A stretch of DNA of 41,636 nt from Prosthecobacter debontii (lineage in GTDB: Bacteria > Verrucomicrobiota > Verrucomicrobiia > Chthoniobacterales > Chthoniobacteraceae), in assembly GCA_945905735.1 (NCBI GenBank), contig CAMDQC010000030.1:1-41636 (forward strand), in the 5' to 3' direction. Under the pieces are notes generated by a model. That model was not told the DNA's origin and made no database searches. It saw nothing but the letters and a program-made list of their open reading frames with translations. Made by a program: the position numbers and the translations under genes. Positions 24,078 to 34,280 of the stretch are shown piece by piece (the first letter of the stretch is position 1; each line of letters begins with the position of its first letter).

Positions 24078-27000
24078 ATGTTCCGTCGTCTCTCTCTTTT
24101 TCTCGCAATGATTCTTCGTTACCTCTCATTCGCTTTTTTGTGCTCTGTTGCCCAGAGTCAGGTCGTCATCAATGAGTTCGCGGCTGCTTCGAGCGACCGG
24201 CTTTTGCGGTGGACGGCGGATGGCTCGCCTCGGCTGGGGACGGGGATTCCTTGGCAGGATTCGGCTTTTCTCGATGCGGGTTGGCTGACGGGGACGCTGC
24301 CTGCGGGATACGGCTCAACGGTTTCTACGAATCTCCAAACCGCGATGGTAAATAAGACTCCGTCGTGCTATTTCCGAAAGTCGTTCACGGTGTCGCCTGC
24401 GCAAGCGGCGTTGACTCAGCCGCTGACGCTTCAGGTCGATTGCAATGATGGGTTTGTGGCTTACATCAACGGCGTGGAAGTGGCTCGGGCGAATGCGGGC
24501 GCGGCGCAGCATTTCCTTTTTGCGGGGCAGCCTGCTTACAACAAGGTCGTGGGCTCGGGCGTGGTGGAATATACGCTGGCGGCGACGAATACGCTGCTGG
24601 TGGCGGGGACGAATGTGCTGTCGATCCAGGCGCACAATGCGTTGGAGAATCCAGCGGGAAACAATTTCGCAGCTTCGGCGAATTTCCGCCTGAATGCGGG
24701 GCTGAAGATTGTCACCTCAACGACGCCCATCCAACTGACGAAGGCTTTTTACGATCACGATGCGGCGACGGGGGCGACAAAGACGCGGCAGCGGACGGGA
24801 ACGACGGATACGAACTCCAGCTCGGGCACGCCTATCTCGGCGGGTTGGCTGGCAACCGCGACGGACCCGACGACGACGGGCACTTGGTCGAGTTTGAATA
24901 TCGTGACGGGCGAAATCGCGGGCGCGGGTCTCGGTGGCTCGGGCGGGTTGCGCTACACGGTGGCGCAGACGGGGGCAAATGGCACGGCGGCTTGGCTGCG
25001 TGCGCCTTCGGTAAATATGGTGAATGCGTGGGCTCCAAACTCGCTGAGCCTCGGTTCGCTGGGGCAGACGACGGTGAGTTTCCGCTACCGGACGACGGGC
25101 GACTTGCAGTTCGGCCTGCGCATGGACCCGGCGATTGGGCAGGAGGGAAATAGCGCGGATGGGTTCCCGGTGATCGGCCTGCCGATTGGCGGGACGGCGG
25201 ACTATAATTGGGCGAGTGCAAGCGGGGGCCATTATGGGCTTACCATGGACGCTGCTGGCAATCAGGGGACGATTTTGGGCGGCAGCATTAGCATCGGAAA
25301 CTACGAGGTTTTCGCAAACACCAACCCAAACGGCGCAAAAAATGGACAGGTGTCCGCGCGAGAGGACAACACCGCCGGTGCTGGACCTGGAGGCAGCACG
25401 GGCGTTTTCACCGGGCTCATGGACATTTGGCCGACCGGCCTCACATCGATGAATCTCGGGGTGAAGAATATCATCATGACGGAGTGGACTGCGGGCTCGG
25501 TGACGCTCGCTCAATTTCAAGCGACGCGCGTGAGCTTCCGGTGGAAATTGCCCGTCGGGCGGCAAATGCACTTTGCGCTGGAAGAGAACAATACGACCTC
25601 CCCGATTGAAACGGCAGACCGTGCAAACATCGGCATTTTAAATGGAACAGGAAACTGGGAGGCGTTCACGGCGAGTTTGTCGGACCTCAACAATTCCACC
25701 GCACTGAGGACGAGGCTGAACAACAACTTTAGCAAAACGATGAAGCTCACGATGCACTATACGGGCGTCCCGTTTGTGACGGGCGAGAAGGTGCAGGTGG
25801 ACGATCTGAGCCTTTACACGGAAGTCGCGGGGCAGACGCTGGAGGAGAATCTACCCAATACATTCTCGCTCGCTTCCGGCGGGACGGTCACTCGGACGGT
25901 CACGGGCGCGGGCGTGGGCAGCAGCGCGACGACGGGCACGCTGGTGAATACGATCACGGCGTTTCAAGACCCCGGCGTGACGGGGATGGCGTTCCGCATG
26001 GTGGAGTCTAGCGCGGCGGGCTCGGATGGGACGCCGGGACATCTGCGCTGCGAGGTGACGGATACGCCGGATACTGGGGCGCCGTGGGGTTTCAGCATCA
26101 CGGGGCCGACGATTCGGAATTGGACGAAGGGCGCAATCACCGTGCAGCAGCTCAGTGAGGCGTCGCTGGTGCTGAGCACGAAAATCCCGTCGGGGGTGAC
26201 GGTGCAGCTCTATGGCGAGCGTGTGGGCGGCTCGTCGAGCAACCGCGTGAATCTCGGGACGCTGACGGGCAACGGGACTTGGCAAAGCGTGACGAAGGAA
26301 TTCGCTGGGGCGGGAAATGTGGAGGCGTTTCGCACGGACTTGAACACAGCGAACAGCACGCAGTTCCAGCTCACCTTCATCTTCCCATCGAACCCCGTGG
26401 CCGGCGAACAGCTCGCGTTGGACGACGTGCGCATCTTGCCGTGGCGGCTCTACAGCACGCTGCTCTCAGGCGGCACAGTGGGCAATCAGCAGCGCTTCGT
26501 GGATTACCTGAACGCAAACTCGCTCATCACGTTTATCCCCACATTTGTAAAAAACACCATCGCACCGGCTGCGGGCGGGTCGTTCTCCACGGACAATTTC
26601 CAAGTCACCTACCTCGGACCGGATCCCAACGCATTGCAGCAAATCGTCGGGCTCGGAGCTGCTGGCTGGAAATACTTTGTCGGCATCGCAGAGCCCAGCG
26701 GCGGCTTGTTTGATCCGATCTTGCTCGCAGGCTTCACCGTCCCTCCGGGGCAGGAAGACGAGTATGAAAGCCCGCAGAATTTCCGCGATTGGGTCGAGCT
26801 TCACAATCCCACCGGCAGCGCTGTGAGCATCGCTGGCTGGAGCTTGAGCGACGAGCTGGATACCCCGCTGAAGTTCGTCTTCCCCGCCGGAACCTCCATC
26901 CCCGCAGGCGGCTATCTCATCGTCATGTGCGACGACCGAGAGGAGGCAAACGGCACCGCAACCTACATTCACGCCGGCTTCTCACTTTCCGCCAGCGGCG

Positions 27001-29945
27001 AAGCCATCCGCCTCTACAACGCAGGCGGCGTCCTCCAGTCCGCAGTCACCAACATCCCACAGCAAGACTCCTTCTACTCATGGGGGCGCAATCCAAATGG
27101 CGACGGCAGCTACGGCTTCCTCGACACTGCCACGCCCGGCGTTGCGAACACTGGCTCGTTCTATTCCTCGCGGGTGAAAACCCCGGATTTCTATGCGGCG
27201 GACGGCATCACCAAGCTACCCGGCGGCTTCTACTCTGCGGCACAAACGCTTCGCCTCATCAGTGAGACGCCCGGTGCCACCATTCGCTATACGCTCGACG
27301 GCACCGAGCCGACCGAGACCAACGGCACCGTTTACACAGCGCCACTTTCCGTCACCTCCACGGGCGATGGCAAAACCGCCCGCAGCTACCGCGTCCGCGC
27401 ATTCGTTCCCGGCCTCGTCCCATCCGACTCCAAAGTCCACAGCTACCTCATCACGATGAACGCCAATCTCTCCGGCGTCCCCGCACTCCTCTTCACCGCA
27501 GACGCAGGGCGCAACTTCTACGCGCCGCACGGTATCATGGCCATCGTCGGCGGCACCTACCCCGGCGCATGGGCAGCTAACGGCCCGCAGAGCTACAACC
27601 TCCCCATCAATCGCGGCGACTCCTACGAGCGCGTCACCACCGCCGAATGGTATTACCCCGATGGCAAGGACGGCTGGCGCGACGACGTCGGCATCCGCGT
27701 TTCTTCGAGCCCTTACTCCCGCCCGCTCCTGCGTCTCGAAAATCGCGCAAACTCCCCGTGGGTCAGCGACCACGTTCAAAAGCCATCGTTCAATCTAAAG
27801 TGGCGCGACGACTACGGCTCCTCCAGCGTCACCGACCCCAACCTCATCCCCGCCAACGACACCAACACCTACAACGAACTCCGCATCCGTGCGGGAAAGA
27901 ACGACATCCTCGACCCATTCATCATCGACGAAGTCTCCCGCCGACTCTACCGCGACATGGGCTGGTTCTCCCCCATCGGCACCATCGGCACCGTCTATTT
28001 CAACGGCTCCTTCAAAGGCATGTTCAACCCCACCGAGCGCGTCCGCGCCAAAATGTTCAAAGAACACTACCGCACCGACAACGACTTCGATGTCCGCTAC
28101 ATCGGCGAACAAGTCGATGGCGACACCGTCTTCTGGAATGCCATGGTCACCGCCCTCAACACCCACAACAGCAACCCCACCCTCGCCAACTACAACGCTG
28201 CCCTCAACTACATCGACCCCGTAAACGTCGCCGACTACTTCCTCACCAACATCTACATCAACACCGAAGACTGGCCCGGCAACAACTGGGCCGCACAGCG
28301 CGAACGCACCGCCGCGGGTCGCTACCGCATGGTCATGTGGGACGCCGAGGGCGCATTCAGCCGCTTCGGACAAGCCATCAACTCGAACACCATCGACGGT
28401 AAATGCCTCGCCAACACCGAGTGCTCCAACTGCTTCCGCCTCCTCTACCCGAATCCTGAGTTCAAGCTCCTCGTCGCCGATCGCATCAACAAATACTTCT
28501 TCAACAACGGACTGCTCGACGACCGCGACACCGTCAACAGCCCCATCGCCAAACACATCAATTTCTTCAAAGCCAAAGTCGATCCCCTCCTGCGCTTCCT
28601 CTACAACAACGCGGGCGAAAGCGTCGATCTCGGCTGGTACACAAGCCACCAAAACCCCGCCACCGGACGCCGCGCCTACCTTTTCGGCACCGCCGCTGGC
28701 AGCTTCTCCAACAAAGGCCTCTGGCCCGCCACCCAGCCCCCAACCCTCAGCCAAAACGGCGGCATCGTCTCCGCGAACTACCCGCTCACCATCACCTCAC
28801 CGAGCGGCGGCACCATCTACTACACCACCAACGGCACCGACCCGCGACTCGCAGGCGGCGCAGTCTCCGGCAGCGCCTCCACCTACACCGGCGCGGTCAA
28901 TTTGAACGCCCTCACCACCGTCAAAGTCCGCGTCCGCAGCGCGGGCGGCGAATGGAGCGCCCTCACCGAAGCCTACTTCCAGCCCGGCGCTGTGCTCCCC
29001 ACCGCGAGCACTCTCCTCATCACCGAAATCAACTACCACCCGCCAGCGCCCACCGCCGCCGAGGAAGCACTCGGCTACATCGACGCCGACGACTTCGAGT
29101 TCATCCGCCTCACCAACATCAGCGCCAATCCGCTCGACCTCCGCACCACACAATTCACCGGCGGCATCACCTTCATCTTCGGCACCGGCGACATCCTCGC
29201 CCTCCCCGCCGGCGGCCACCTCCTCCTCGTCAAACGCAAGGCCGCATTCGAAGCCCGCTACGGCACATCCTTCAGCAGCCTCATCGCCGGCGAATACGGC
29301 GGCGGCCTCAGCAACGGCGGCGAATCCCTCCGCCTCGACATCACCACCCCCTCAATCGTGAACATCGCCCTCTTCTCCTACAAAGACGACAGCGATCCTA
29401 CGTGGCCCGCGACACCCGACGGATACGGCCCATCGCTCGTTCTCAAAGCGCCCGCAACACTTCCCAATCCTGCCCTCGGCGCGAGCTGGATGGCCAGCGC
29501 CCAGCCCGGCGGACTGCCCGGCGGCGTCGTCCGCATCCTCAACTACACCATCTGGAAAAACCTCTCCTTCGACCCCGGCGACGCCGCCAACAACGCCATC
29601 TCCGGCCTCACTGCCGACCCCGATGGCGACGGCATCAACAACCTCATCGAATACGGCCTCGGCGGAAACCCGCTCTTCAACGACGCCACCGCCCTCCTCT
29701 CCCCCGCCACCATAGAAAGCAACTACCTCACCTACAGCTACCGCGTGAACGCCGGAGCCAGCGACGCCACCATCACCCCACAAGTCTCCGGCGACCTCAC
29801 GGGCTGGCTCAGCGGCGCAGGCAACATCCTCACCCTCAGCGGCCCCACCGCCCGCGAAGACGGCGTGAACCTCTACACCGTCCGCGACACGACTCTCGCC
29901 ACTGGCGGCAATCGCTACATCCGGCTCCGTATGGTCGCTCCTTAA
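24078..29945 (+). CDS. Giant secreted CotH-kinase / lamin-tail-domain protein
   Basis: A 1955-residue exported protein. I chose ATG 24078, preceded by GGGAAAG; ATG 24108 gives a shorter signal peptide (ILRYLSFAFLCSVAQS, then QVVINEF) and is equally possible. Domains in order: a beta-rich PA14-like region (about 80-204, with VDCNDGFVAYINGVEVARAN), a long beta-sandwich stretch with two similar segments (about 205-800), and lamin-tail domain 1 (about 890-950, FRDWVELHNPTGSAVSIAGW). Next come a chitobiase C-like domain (about 1047-1115, GATIRYTLDGTEP), a CotH-type kinase region (about 1207-1430, with NGSFKGMFNPTERV and MVMWDAEGAFSRFG), a second chitobiase C-like domain (about 1557-1634) and lamin-tail domain 2 (about 1644-1770). 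A C-terminal DPDGDGINNLIEYGLGGNP motif ends the protein. It probably binds or modifies surface polymers. Codon endings switch from G to C near 26500-26600. Confidence 0.85.
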   Translation: MFRRLSLFLAMILRYLSFAFLCSVAQSQVVINEFAAASSDRLLRWTADGSPRLGTGIPWQDSAFLDAGWLTGTLPAGYGSTVSTNLQTAMVNKTPSCYFRKSFTVSPAQAALTQPLTLQVDCNDGFVAYINGVEVARANAGAAQHFLFAGQPAYNKVVGSGVVEYTLAATNTLLVAGTNVLSIQAHNALENPAGNNFAASANFRLNAGLKIVTSTTPIQLTKAFYDHDAATGATKTRQRTGTTDTNSSSGTPISAGWLATATDPTTTGTWSSLNIVTGEIAGAGLGGSGGLRYTVAQTGANGTAAWLRAPSVNMVNAWAPNSLSLGSLGQTTVSFRYRTTGDLQFGLRMDPAIGQEGNSADGFPVIGLPIGGTADYNWASASGGHYGLTMDAAGNQGTILGGSISIGNYEVFANTNPNGAKNGQVSAREDNTAGAGPGGSTGVFTGLMDIWPTGLTSMNLGVKNIIMTEWTAGSVTLAQFQATRVSFRWKLPVGRQMHFALEENNTTSPIETADRANIGILNGTGNWEAFTASLSDLNNSTALRTRLNNNFSKTMKLTMHYTGVPFVTGEKVQVDDLSLYTEVAGQTLEENLPNTFSLASGGTVTRTVTGAGVGSSATTGTLVNTITAFQDPGVTGMAFRMVESSAAGSDGTPGHLRCEVTDTPDTGAPWGFSITGPTIRNWTKGAITVQQLSEASLVLSTKIPSGVTVQLYGERVGGSSSNRVNLGTLTGNGTWQSVTKEFAGAGNVEAFRTDLNTANSTQFQLTFIFPSNPVAGEQLALDDVRILPWRLYSTLLSGGTVGNQQRFVDYLNANSLITFIPTFVKNTIAPAAGGSFSTDNFQVTYLGPDPNALQQIVGLGAAGWKYFVGIAEPSGGLFDPILLAGFTVPPGQEDEYESPQNFRDWVELHNPTGSAVSIAGWSLSDELDTPLKFVFPAGTSIPAGGYLIVMCDDREEANGTATYIHAGFSLSASGEAIRLYNAGGVLQSAVTNIPQQDSFYSWGRNPNGDGSYGFLDTATPGVANTGSFYSSRVKTPDFYAADGITKLPGGFYSAAQTLRLISETPGATIRYTLDGTEPTETNGTVYTAPLSVTSTGDGKTARSYRVRAFVPGLVPSDSKVHSYLITMNANLSGVPALLFTADAGRNFYAPHGIMAIVGGTYPGAWAANGPQSYNLPINRGDSYERVTTAEWYYPDGKDGWRDDVGIRVSSSPYSRPLLRLENRANSPWVSDHVQKPSFNLKWRDDYGSSSVTDPNLIPANDTNTYNELRIRAGKNDILDPFIIDEVSRRLYRDMGWFSPIGTIGTVYFNGSFKGMFNPTERVRAKMFKEHYRTDNDFDVRYIGEQVDGDTVFWNAMVTALNTHNSNPTLANYNAALNYIDPVNVADYFLTNIYINTEDWPGNNWAAQRERTAAGRYRMVMWDAEGAFSRFGQAINSNTIDGKCLANTECSNCFRLLYPNPEFKLLVADRINKYFFNNGLLDDRDTVNSPIAKHINFFKAKVDPLLRFLYNNAGESVDLGWYTSHQNPATGRRAYLFGTAAGSFSNKGLWPATQPPTLSQNGGIVSANYPLTITSPSGGTIYYTTNGTDPRLAGGAVSGSASTYTGAVNLNALTTVKVRVRSAGGEWSALTEAYFQPGAVLPTASTLLITEINYHPPAPTAAEEALGYIDADDFEFIRLTNISANPLDLRTTQFTGGITFIFGTGDILALPAGGHLLLVKRKAAFEARYGTSFSSLIAGEYGGGLSNGGESLRLDITTPSIVNIALFSYKDDSDPTWPATPDGYGPSLVLKAPATLPNPALGASWMASAQPGGLPGGVVRILNYTIWKNLSFDPGDAANNAISGLTADPDGDGINNLIEYGLGGNPLFNDATALLSPATIESNYLTYSYRVNAGASDATITPQVSGDLTGWLSGAGNILTLSGPTAREDGVNLYTVRDTTLATGGNRYIRLRMVAP

Positions 29946-30112
29946 GCGGGAAAAATCGGTTTGGTTACACGCGACGCTCGATACCGGCAGGTGTGCCAGA
30001 CGTTTGTTTGGGTGTGATTAAACCCGAACGCGTTGCAAATGCGGAACTCCAAGCGGCTCTCCTTGCCAATCCCCCCGCGCCCCCACACCCTCCGCCCATG
30101 CCACAACCACCC

Positions 30113-30214
30113 ATGTCCAAAAAAGAGCAAGCCGCCTACGACAAGGCGCTGGAAAGAATCGAAGCCTGCCGCCGCACTGGGAGCACGGTGCTCGACTTGA
30201 GCCGCCTCGGCCTC
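30113..30214 (+). pseudogene. 5' remnant of a leucine-rich-repeat protein gene
   Basis: Thirty-four codons from ATG 30113 read SKKEQAAYDKALERIEACRR followed by TGSTVLDLSRLGL. This is the standard opening of bacterial leucine-rich-repeat/Roco-type proteins (a helix with ALERIEEARRTG, then LDLSxLGL of the first repeat). The repeats that should follow are missing. Instead the frame runs without interruption into the signal peptide of the sulfatase (Met at 30215). A Pro-rich stretch precedes the Met. It looks like a gene cut at its first repeat, leaving its 5' end as leader of the sulfatase gene. Confidence 0.6.
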
Positions 30215-31708
30215 ATGAACCGCTTCACTTTCATCGTCGCCCTGCTCCTCGCGCCGCTTGCGTTGCTCGCTGCGGAGACGCCGTCGAAAAAGCCAAATAT
30301 CCTGTGGTTTGTCGTCGATGATATGTCGGCGAATTTTTCCTGCTACGGCGAGACGCTCATTCAGACGCCGCATGTGGACCGGCTGGCTCGCGAGGGGACG
30401 CGGTTTGCGAATGCGTTTGTGACTGCGCCGGTTTGTTCGCCTTGTCGCTCGGCGCTGATTACCGGGATGTATCAGACGAGCATCGGCGCGCATCATCATC
30501 GCAGCGGACGCGGGGTGGAGAAGATCCACCTGCCGGAGGGAGTGACGCCGATTCCCGCGCTGTTTCAAAAAGCGGGTTACTTTACGTGCATCGGCGACGG
30601 ACTGCCGGCTGGAGAGAACGCGGCGGGGAAGAAAGGCAAACGAGGCGGCGGTCTGGGAAAGACGGACTACAATTTCGAATACGATGCGGCCATTTACTCG
30701 TCGCACGATTGGGCCGACCGGAAACCAGAGCAGCCGTTTTTTATGCAGGTGCAGCTCGCGGGCGGGAAGCTGCGCGGCGGCACCGATGCTGCGGCGACGA
30801 AGCTGCTCGCGAATGCTGCGAAGGAGTTTGGCGCGGCGACCGATCCGGAGAAAGTGACGCTGCCTCCTTACTATCCGCGCGACCCGGTGCTGCTGCGGGA
30901 TTGGGCGGCTTTCCTGGATTCCGTGCGCCTCACGGATGTGCATGTGGGCAAGGTGATCGCGCGGCTGGAAAAGGAGGGACTGTTGGAAAATACGTTCATC
31001 ATTTTCATGACGGACCACGGGATCAGCCACGCGCGGGGGAAACAGTTCCTCTACAACGAAGGCACGCACATCCCGTTCATCGTGCGCGGTCCGGGCATCG
31101 AGAAAGGGAAAGTGCGCGGGGATTTGATCGAGCACATCGACATGGCCGCGACTTCGCTCGCCGTCGCGGGAATCGAGATCCCCAAGGCGATGCAGGCGCG
31201 CGACATCCTCGCGCCGGGGTATCAGCCACGCACGCACGTCTTCGCCGCGCGCGACCGCTGCGACGAGAAGGTGGAGCGCATCCGCAGCGTGCGGACGGAG
31301 CGCTTCCTCTACATCCGCAACTTTTACCCTCAGCGCCCGCATCTCCAGCCGAGCGACTACAAGGACGGCAAGACCATCGTGCAAGCGCTGCGGAGCCTGC
31401 ACGAATCGGGGAAGCTCGATCCGCTCGCGGAGAAGCTGCTCTTTAGCCCCGCCCGCCCGCCCGAGGAACTGTACGAATGGACTACGGACAAATGGCAAAT
31501 CACCAACCTCACCGCCGACCCCGCGCACAAGGCCACGCTGGAAACGTTGCGCGCTCGCCTCGACCAATGGATGCAGGAAACGAAGGACCAAGGCCCGGAG
31601 TCCGACTCGCGCTACGACAGCGACATGGCCGCATATATCGGCAAGGGAAACCCCGCAGTGGAGAAGAACATCGGCATCATGAAGCAGTGGGCGAAGGACG
31701 GGAAATGA
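30215..31708 (+). CDS. Secreted sulfatase (Cys-type, formylglycine dependent)
   Basis: A 497-residue sulfatase with signal peptide (FIVALLLAPLALLAAE). KPNILWFVVDDMSANFSCYG gives the N-terminal metal Asp pair. VCSPCRSALITGMY carries the C-x-P-x-R sulfatase motif with Cys74 to be converted to formylglycine; the fourth position is Cys instead of the usual Ser. TDHGISHARGKQFLYNEGTH holds the Asp-His metal ligands and catalytic Lys/His. Family members remove sulfate from polysaccharides such as heparan or fucans in the periplasm. I start it at ATG 30215, at the signal peptide; the frame is open further upstream through a leucine-rich-repeat remnant. It lies between the CotH protein and a CE15-like esterase, suggesting polymer processing. 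Confidence 0.88.
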   Translation: MNRFTFIVALLLAPLALLAAETPSKKPNILWFVVDDMSANFSCYGETLIQTPHVDRLAREGTRFANAFVTAPVCSPCRSALITGMYQTSIGAHHHRSGRGVEKIHLPEGVTPIPALFQKAGYFTCIGDGLPAGENAAGKKGKRGGGLGKTDYNFEYDAAIYSSHDWADRKPEQPFFMQVQLAGGKLRGGTDAAATKLLANAAKEFGAATDPEKVTLPPYYPRDPVLLRDWAAFLDSVRLTDVHVGKVIARLEKEGLLENTFIIFMTDHGISHARGKQFLYNEGTHIPFIVRGPGIEKGKVRGDLIEHIDMAATSLAVAGIEIPKAMQARDILAPGYQPRTHVFAARDRCDEKVERIRSVRTERFLYIRNFYPQRPHLQPSDYKDGKTIVQALRSLHESGKLDPLAEKLLFSPARPPEELYEWTTDKWQITNLTADPAHKATLETLRARLDQWMQETKDQGPESDSRYDSDMAAYIGKGNPAVEKNIGIMKQWAKDGK

Positions 31709-31883
31709 AGACGGATTTTCCGGCAGAAAGATGGGCGGTAAAAAATGAAACTGCTGATTTCCCAATTTTCACCGGACATCTTTTCGCTGGGCTAGATTTC
31801 TAGGCTCCCCGAATTCCAATCATGAAGCCAGATGCTGCTTTCCGCCATTGCCACGGGCGGCGCGTTTGCGCATTCACGGGGCG

Positions 31884-33158
31884 ATGAAACCGCTTCTTCT
31901 CGCAACTCTCATGACTGCCGCTTCCTTCGCCGCCGAACTTCCTGCTCCATCCGAACTACCGGAGAATCCTGCCTTCCCCGATGTCCTCACCATGCGCGAT
32001 GGCGCAAAAATCACCTCCCTTGCCGACTGGAAGACGAAGCGAGCACCGGAGCTGCGCGCGCTTTTTCAGCACTATATGTATGGCGCGAATCCCGCCACGA
32101 AGCCCGTGAGCGGGAAGCTGCTGCGCGAGGATAAAGCGGCGTTTGCAGGCAAGGCCACGTTGCGCGAAGTGGAGGTGGACTGTGGGTTGGCCGCGCCAGT
32201 TCACCTGATGATCGTTTTCCCCAATCGCCGAGAGAAGCCAGCGGCGTGCTTCCTCGGCATGAACTTCCGCGGCAACTACCAACTCCTCGACGACGCAGCC
32301 ATCGCACTCCCAAAGGGTTGGGTGAGCGACAAATTCCCTGGCGCAGAGCCCAACCGCGCTGCCGACGCCGGGCGCGGCAAGGAAAAGGAAGCGTGGGCGC
32401 TGGAGCAGAGCATCGACCGTGGCTACGCCGTCGCCACGTTCTTCAGCGCGGATGTGGTGCCGGACGATAAGGCGCTCGGCGAAGTCGCTCTAGCCTCCAT
32501 CCGTGGCAACGACGCCCCGCGCGGCGCGACGGATACCGCGACCATCGCAGCCTGGGCGTGGGGTTTCTCCCGGATGCTCGATTACGTCTCCAGCGTGCCG
32601 GAGATAGACTCCAAGCGCGTCGCCACCGTCGGCCACTCGCGCAACGGCAAGACCGCTCTCCTCGCCGCCGCGATGGACCCGCGCTTCGCCCTCGCCATCC
32701 CCAGCCAAGCAGGCAGCGGCGGCACCGGGCCGAGCCGCGTCTCCGCAGAACTGGCCGCGCCGCAAAGCAACGGACGCCCCAAGGCGGAGACGATAGCCGT
32801 CATCAACAAAAACTTCCCGCATTGGTTCTGCGAAAACTTCAAGGGCTTCGTAGAAAACCCAGCGAAACTCCCGTTCGACCAACACTGCCTCATCGCTCTT
32901 TGCGCGCCGCGCCCCGTCCTCCTCAGCAACGCCGAGGATGACGTGTGGGCGAACCCCGAAGGCCAGTTCTCCCTCATCGCCGCCGCCTCCCCTGCTTACG
33001 CCCTCTACGGCGAAGTGCCGAAACTCCCCACCACTCGCCCCGCGATCAACGAACTCCTCAACGAGCGCCTCGGCTACTACATCCGCCCCGGCAAACACGC
33101 CATGACGACCGCCGACTGGAAGGTGTGGCTCGACTACGCGGACCGGTGGCTGAAATAA
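31884..33158 (+). CDS. CE15-like glucuronoyl esterase / secreted alpha/beta hydrolase
   Basis: A 424-residue protein starting at ATG 31884 (signal LLLATLMTAASFAAE). Motifs of carbohydrate esterase family 15: VATVGHSRNGKTALLAAAMD (G-x-S-R-x-G nucleophile Ser), IPSQAGSGGTGPSR (oxyanion/structural Gly-rich segment) and the catalytic His in RPGKHAMTTADWKVW. LNFRG-type (GMNFRGNYQLLDD) and WAWGFSRMLDYV segments also fit. CE15 enzymes cleave ester links between lignin and glucuronoxylan, but many bacterial members are divergent and the substrate here is open. The preceding 175 nt (31709-31883) show no gene. Confidence 0.8.
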   Translation: MKPLLLATLMTAASFAAELPAPSELPENPAFPDVLTMRDGAKITSLADWKTKRAPELRALFQHYMYGANPATKPVSGKLLREDKAAFAGKATLREVEVDCGLAAPVHLMIVFPNRREKPAACFLGMNFRGNYQLLDDAAIALPKGWVSDKFPGAEPNRAADAGRGKEKEAWALEQSIDRGYAVATFFSADVVPDDKALGEVALASIRGNDAPRGATDTATIAAWAWGFSRMLDYVSSVPEIDSKRVATVGHSRNGKTALLAAAMDPRFALAIPSQAGSGGTGPSRVSAELAAPQSNGRPKAETIAVINKNFPHWFCENFKGFVENPAKLPFDQHCLIALCAPRPVLLSNAEDDVWANPEGQFSLIAAASPAYALYGEVPKLPTTRPAINELLNERLGYYIRPGKHAMTTADWKVWLDYADRWLK

Positions 33159-33213
33159 TTCCATTTCCTTGCCAGCAACGCCAATCACTGGCTAAAGGAC
33201 GCCCGCAACCTTT

Positions 33214-34209
33214 ATGAGCAAAATCTACAACAACATCATTGAGACCGTTGGCCGCACGCCACTGGTGAAACTGAACCGCATCACAGCCGAAGAAGGCGTG
33301 GATGCCAGCACGATCATCGCACTGAAGTGCGAGTTCTTTAACCCACTCGGCTCCGTGAAAGACCGGATCGGTGCTGCGATGATCGAGGACGCGGAGAAAA
33401 GCGGCATCTTGAAAAAAGATACCACTATCATCGAGCCCACGAGCGGCAACACCGGCATCGCGCTAGCATTTGTCGCAGCGGCGAAGGGCTACAAGCTCAT
33501 CCTCACGATGCCCGAGACGATGTCTCTGGAGCGCCGCACACTGCTCGCCATGCTCGGCGCGAAGCTCGTGCTCACGCCGGGTGCCGAAGGGATGAAGGGC
33601 GCTATCGCGAGGGCCGAAGCTCTGGCGAAAGAGACGCCAAACTCGTGGATTCCGCAGCAGTTTAACAACCCTGCAAACCCAGCGATTCACAGCAAGACGA
33701 CCGCAGAGGAAATCTGGGAAGACACGGACGGCGCGGTGGACATCCTCATTTCCGCAGTCGGCACGGGCGGCACAATCACCGGCTGCACCGAGGTGCTAAA
33801 GCCGCGCAAGCCGAGCTTCCAAGCCATCGCCGTGGAGCCGATGGATTCGCCCGTCATCAGCCAAACCCTCGCCGGAGAGCCCGTGAAGCCCGGCCCGCAC
33901 AAGATTCAAGGAACCGGCGCAGGCTTCGTCCCCGGCAACCTGCACCTCAAGGATAGCGCAGGAAACCCGCAGATCGTGGAGTGCGTGAAAGTCACGAACG
34001 ACGACGCATTTGCCATGGCTCGCCGCCTCGCGAAACAAGAAGGCATCCTCGTCGGCATCAGCACCGGAGCAAACGTCTGGGCCGCCATCCAAGTCGCCAA
34101 GCGCCCTGAAAACAAAGGCAAGACGATCGTCACCATCGCCTGCTCGACCGGCGAGCGCTACCTCTCCACCGCCCTCGCAGCCGAGGCCCGCGCAGAAGTG
34201 GGCGGCTAG
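33214..34209 (+). CDS. cysK: Cysteine synthase A (O-acetylserine sulfhydrylase)
   Basis: A 331-residue PLP enzyme that makes L-cysteine from O-acetylserine and sulfide. [17 protein letters not shown] is the start motif, [11 protein letters not shown] contains the PLP-binding Lys49, [17 protein letters not shown] is the substrate Asn-loop, [12 protein letters not shown] the phosphate-binding Gly loop, and [12 protein letters not shown] closes the protein. [23 protein letters not shown] fits the CysK subfamily better than CysM. ATG 33214 is used. It ends at 34209 and is followed by a strong terminator hairpin. Confidence 0.96.
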   Translation: MSKIYNNIIETVGRTPLVKLNRITAEEGVDASTIIALKCEFFNPLGSVKDRIGAAMIEDAEKSGILKKDTTIIEPTSGNTGIALAFVAAAKGYKLILTMPETMSLERRTLLAMLGAKLVLTPGAEGMKGAIARAEALAKETPNSWIPQQFNNPANPAIHSKTTAEEIWEDTDGAVDILISAVGTGGTITGCTEVLKPRKPSFQAIAVEPMDSPVISQTLAGEPVKPGPHKIQGTGAGFVPGNLHLKDSAGNPQIVECVKVTNDDAFAMARRLAKQEGILVGISTGANVWAAIQVAKRPENKGKTIVTIACSTGERYLSTALAAEARAEVGG

Positions 34210-34225
34210 ACCCAAATCGAACGCC

Positions 34226-34262
34226 AAAAAACGCCAGAGTGCATCGTCGCTCTGGCGTTTTT
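34226..34262 (+). terminator. Rho-independent terminator of cysK
   Basis: AAAAACGCCAGAG (34226-34238) pairs with CTCTGGCGTTTTT (34250-34262), a GC-rich stem with a loop of about 11 nt that ends in T residues. Because the 5' side begins with an A-run, it could also work on the opposite strand. It lies 17 nt after the cysK stop. Confidence 0.9.
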
Positions 34263-34280
34263 GCGTGTAGGGAGTTGGGA

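Noticed and set aside
28952..30112. Long upstream extension of the sulfatase frame
   Set aside because: It is an out-of-frame, Arg/His/Pro-rich reading of the CotH gene; real sulfatase sequence begins at 30215.
29942..31765. 607-codon antisense frame over the sulfatase
   Set aside because: It has Arg/His-rich shadow composition, no domain, and the opposite strand carries a clear sulfatase.
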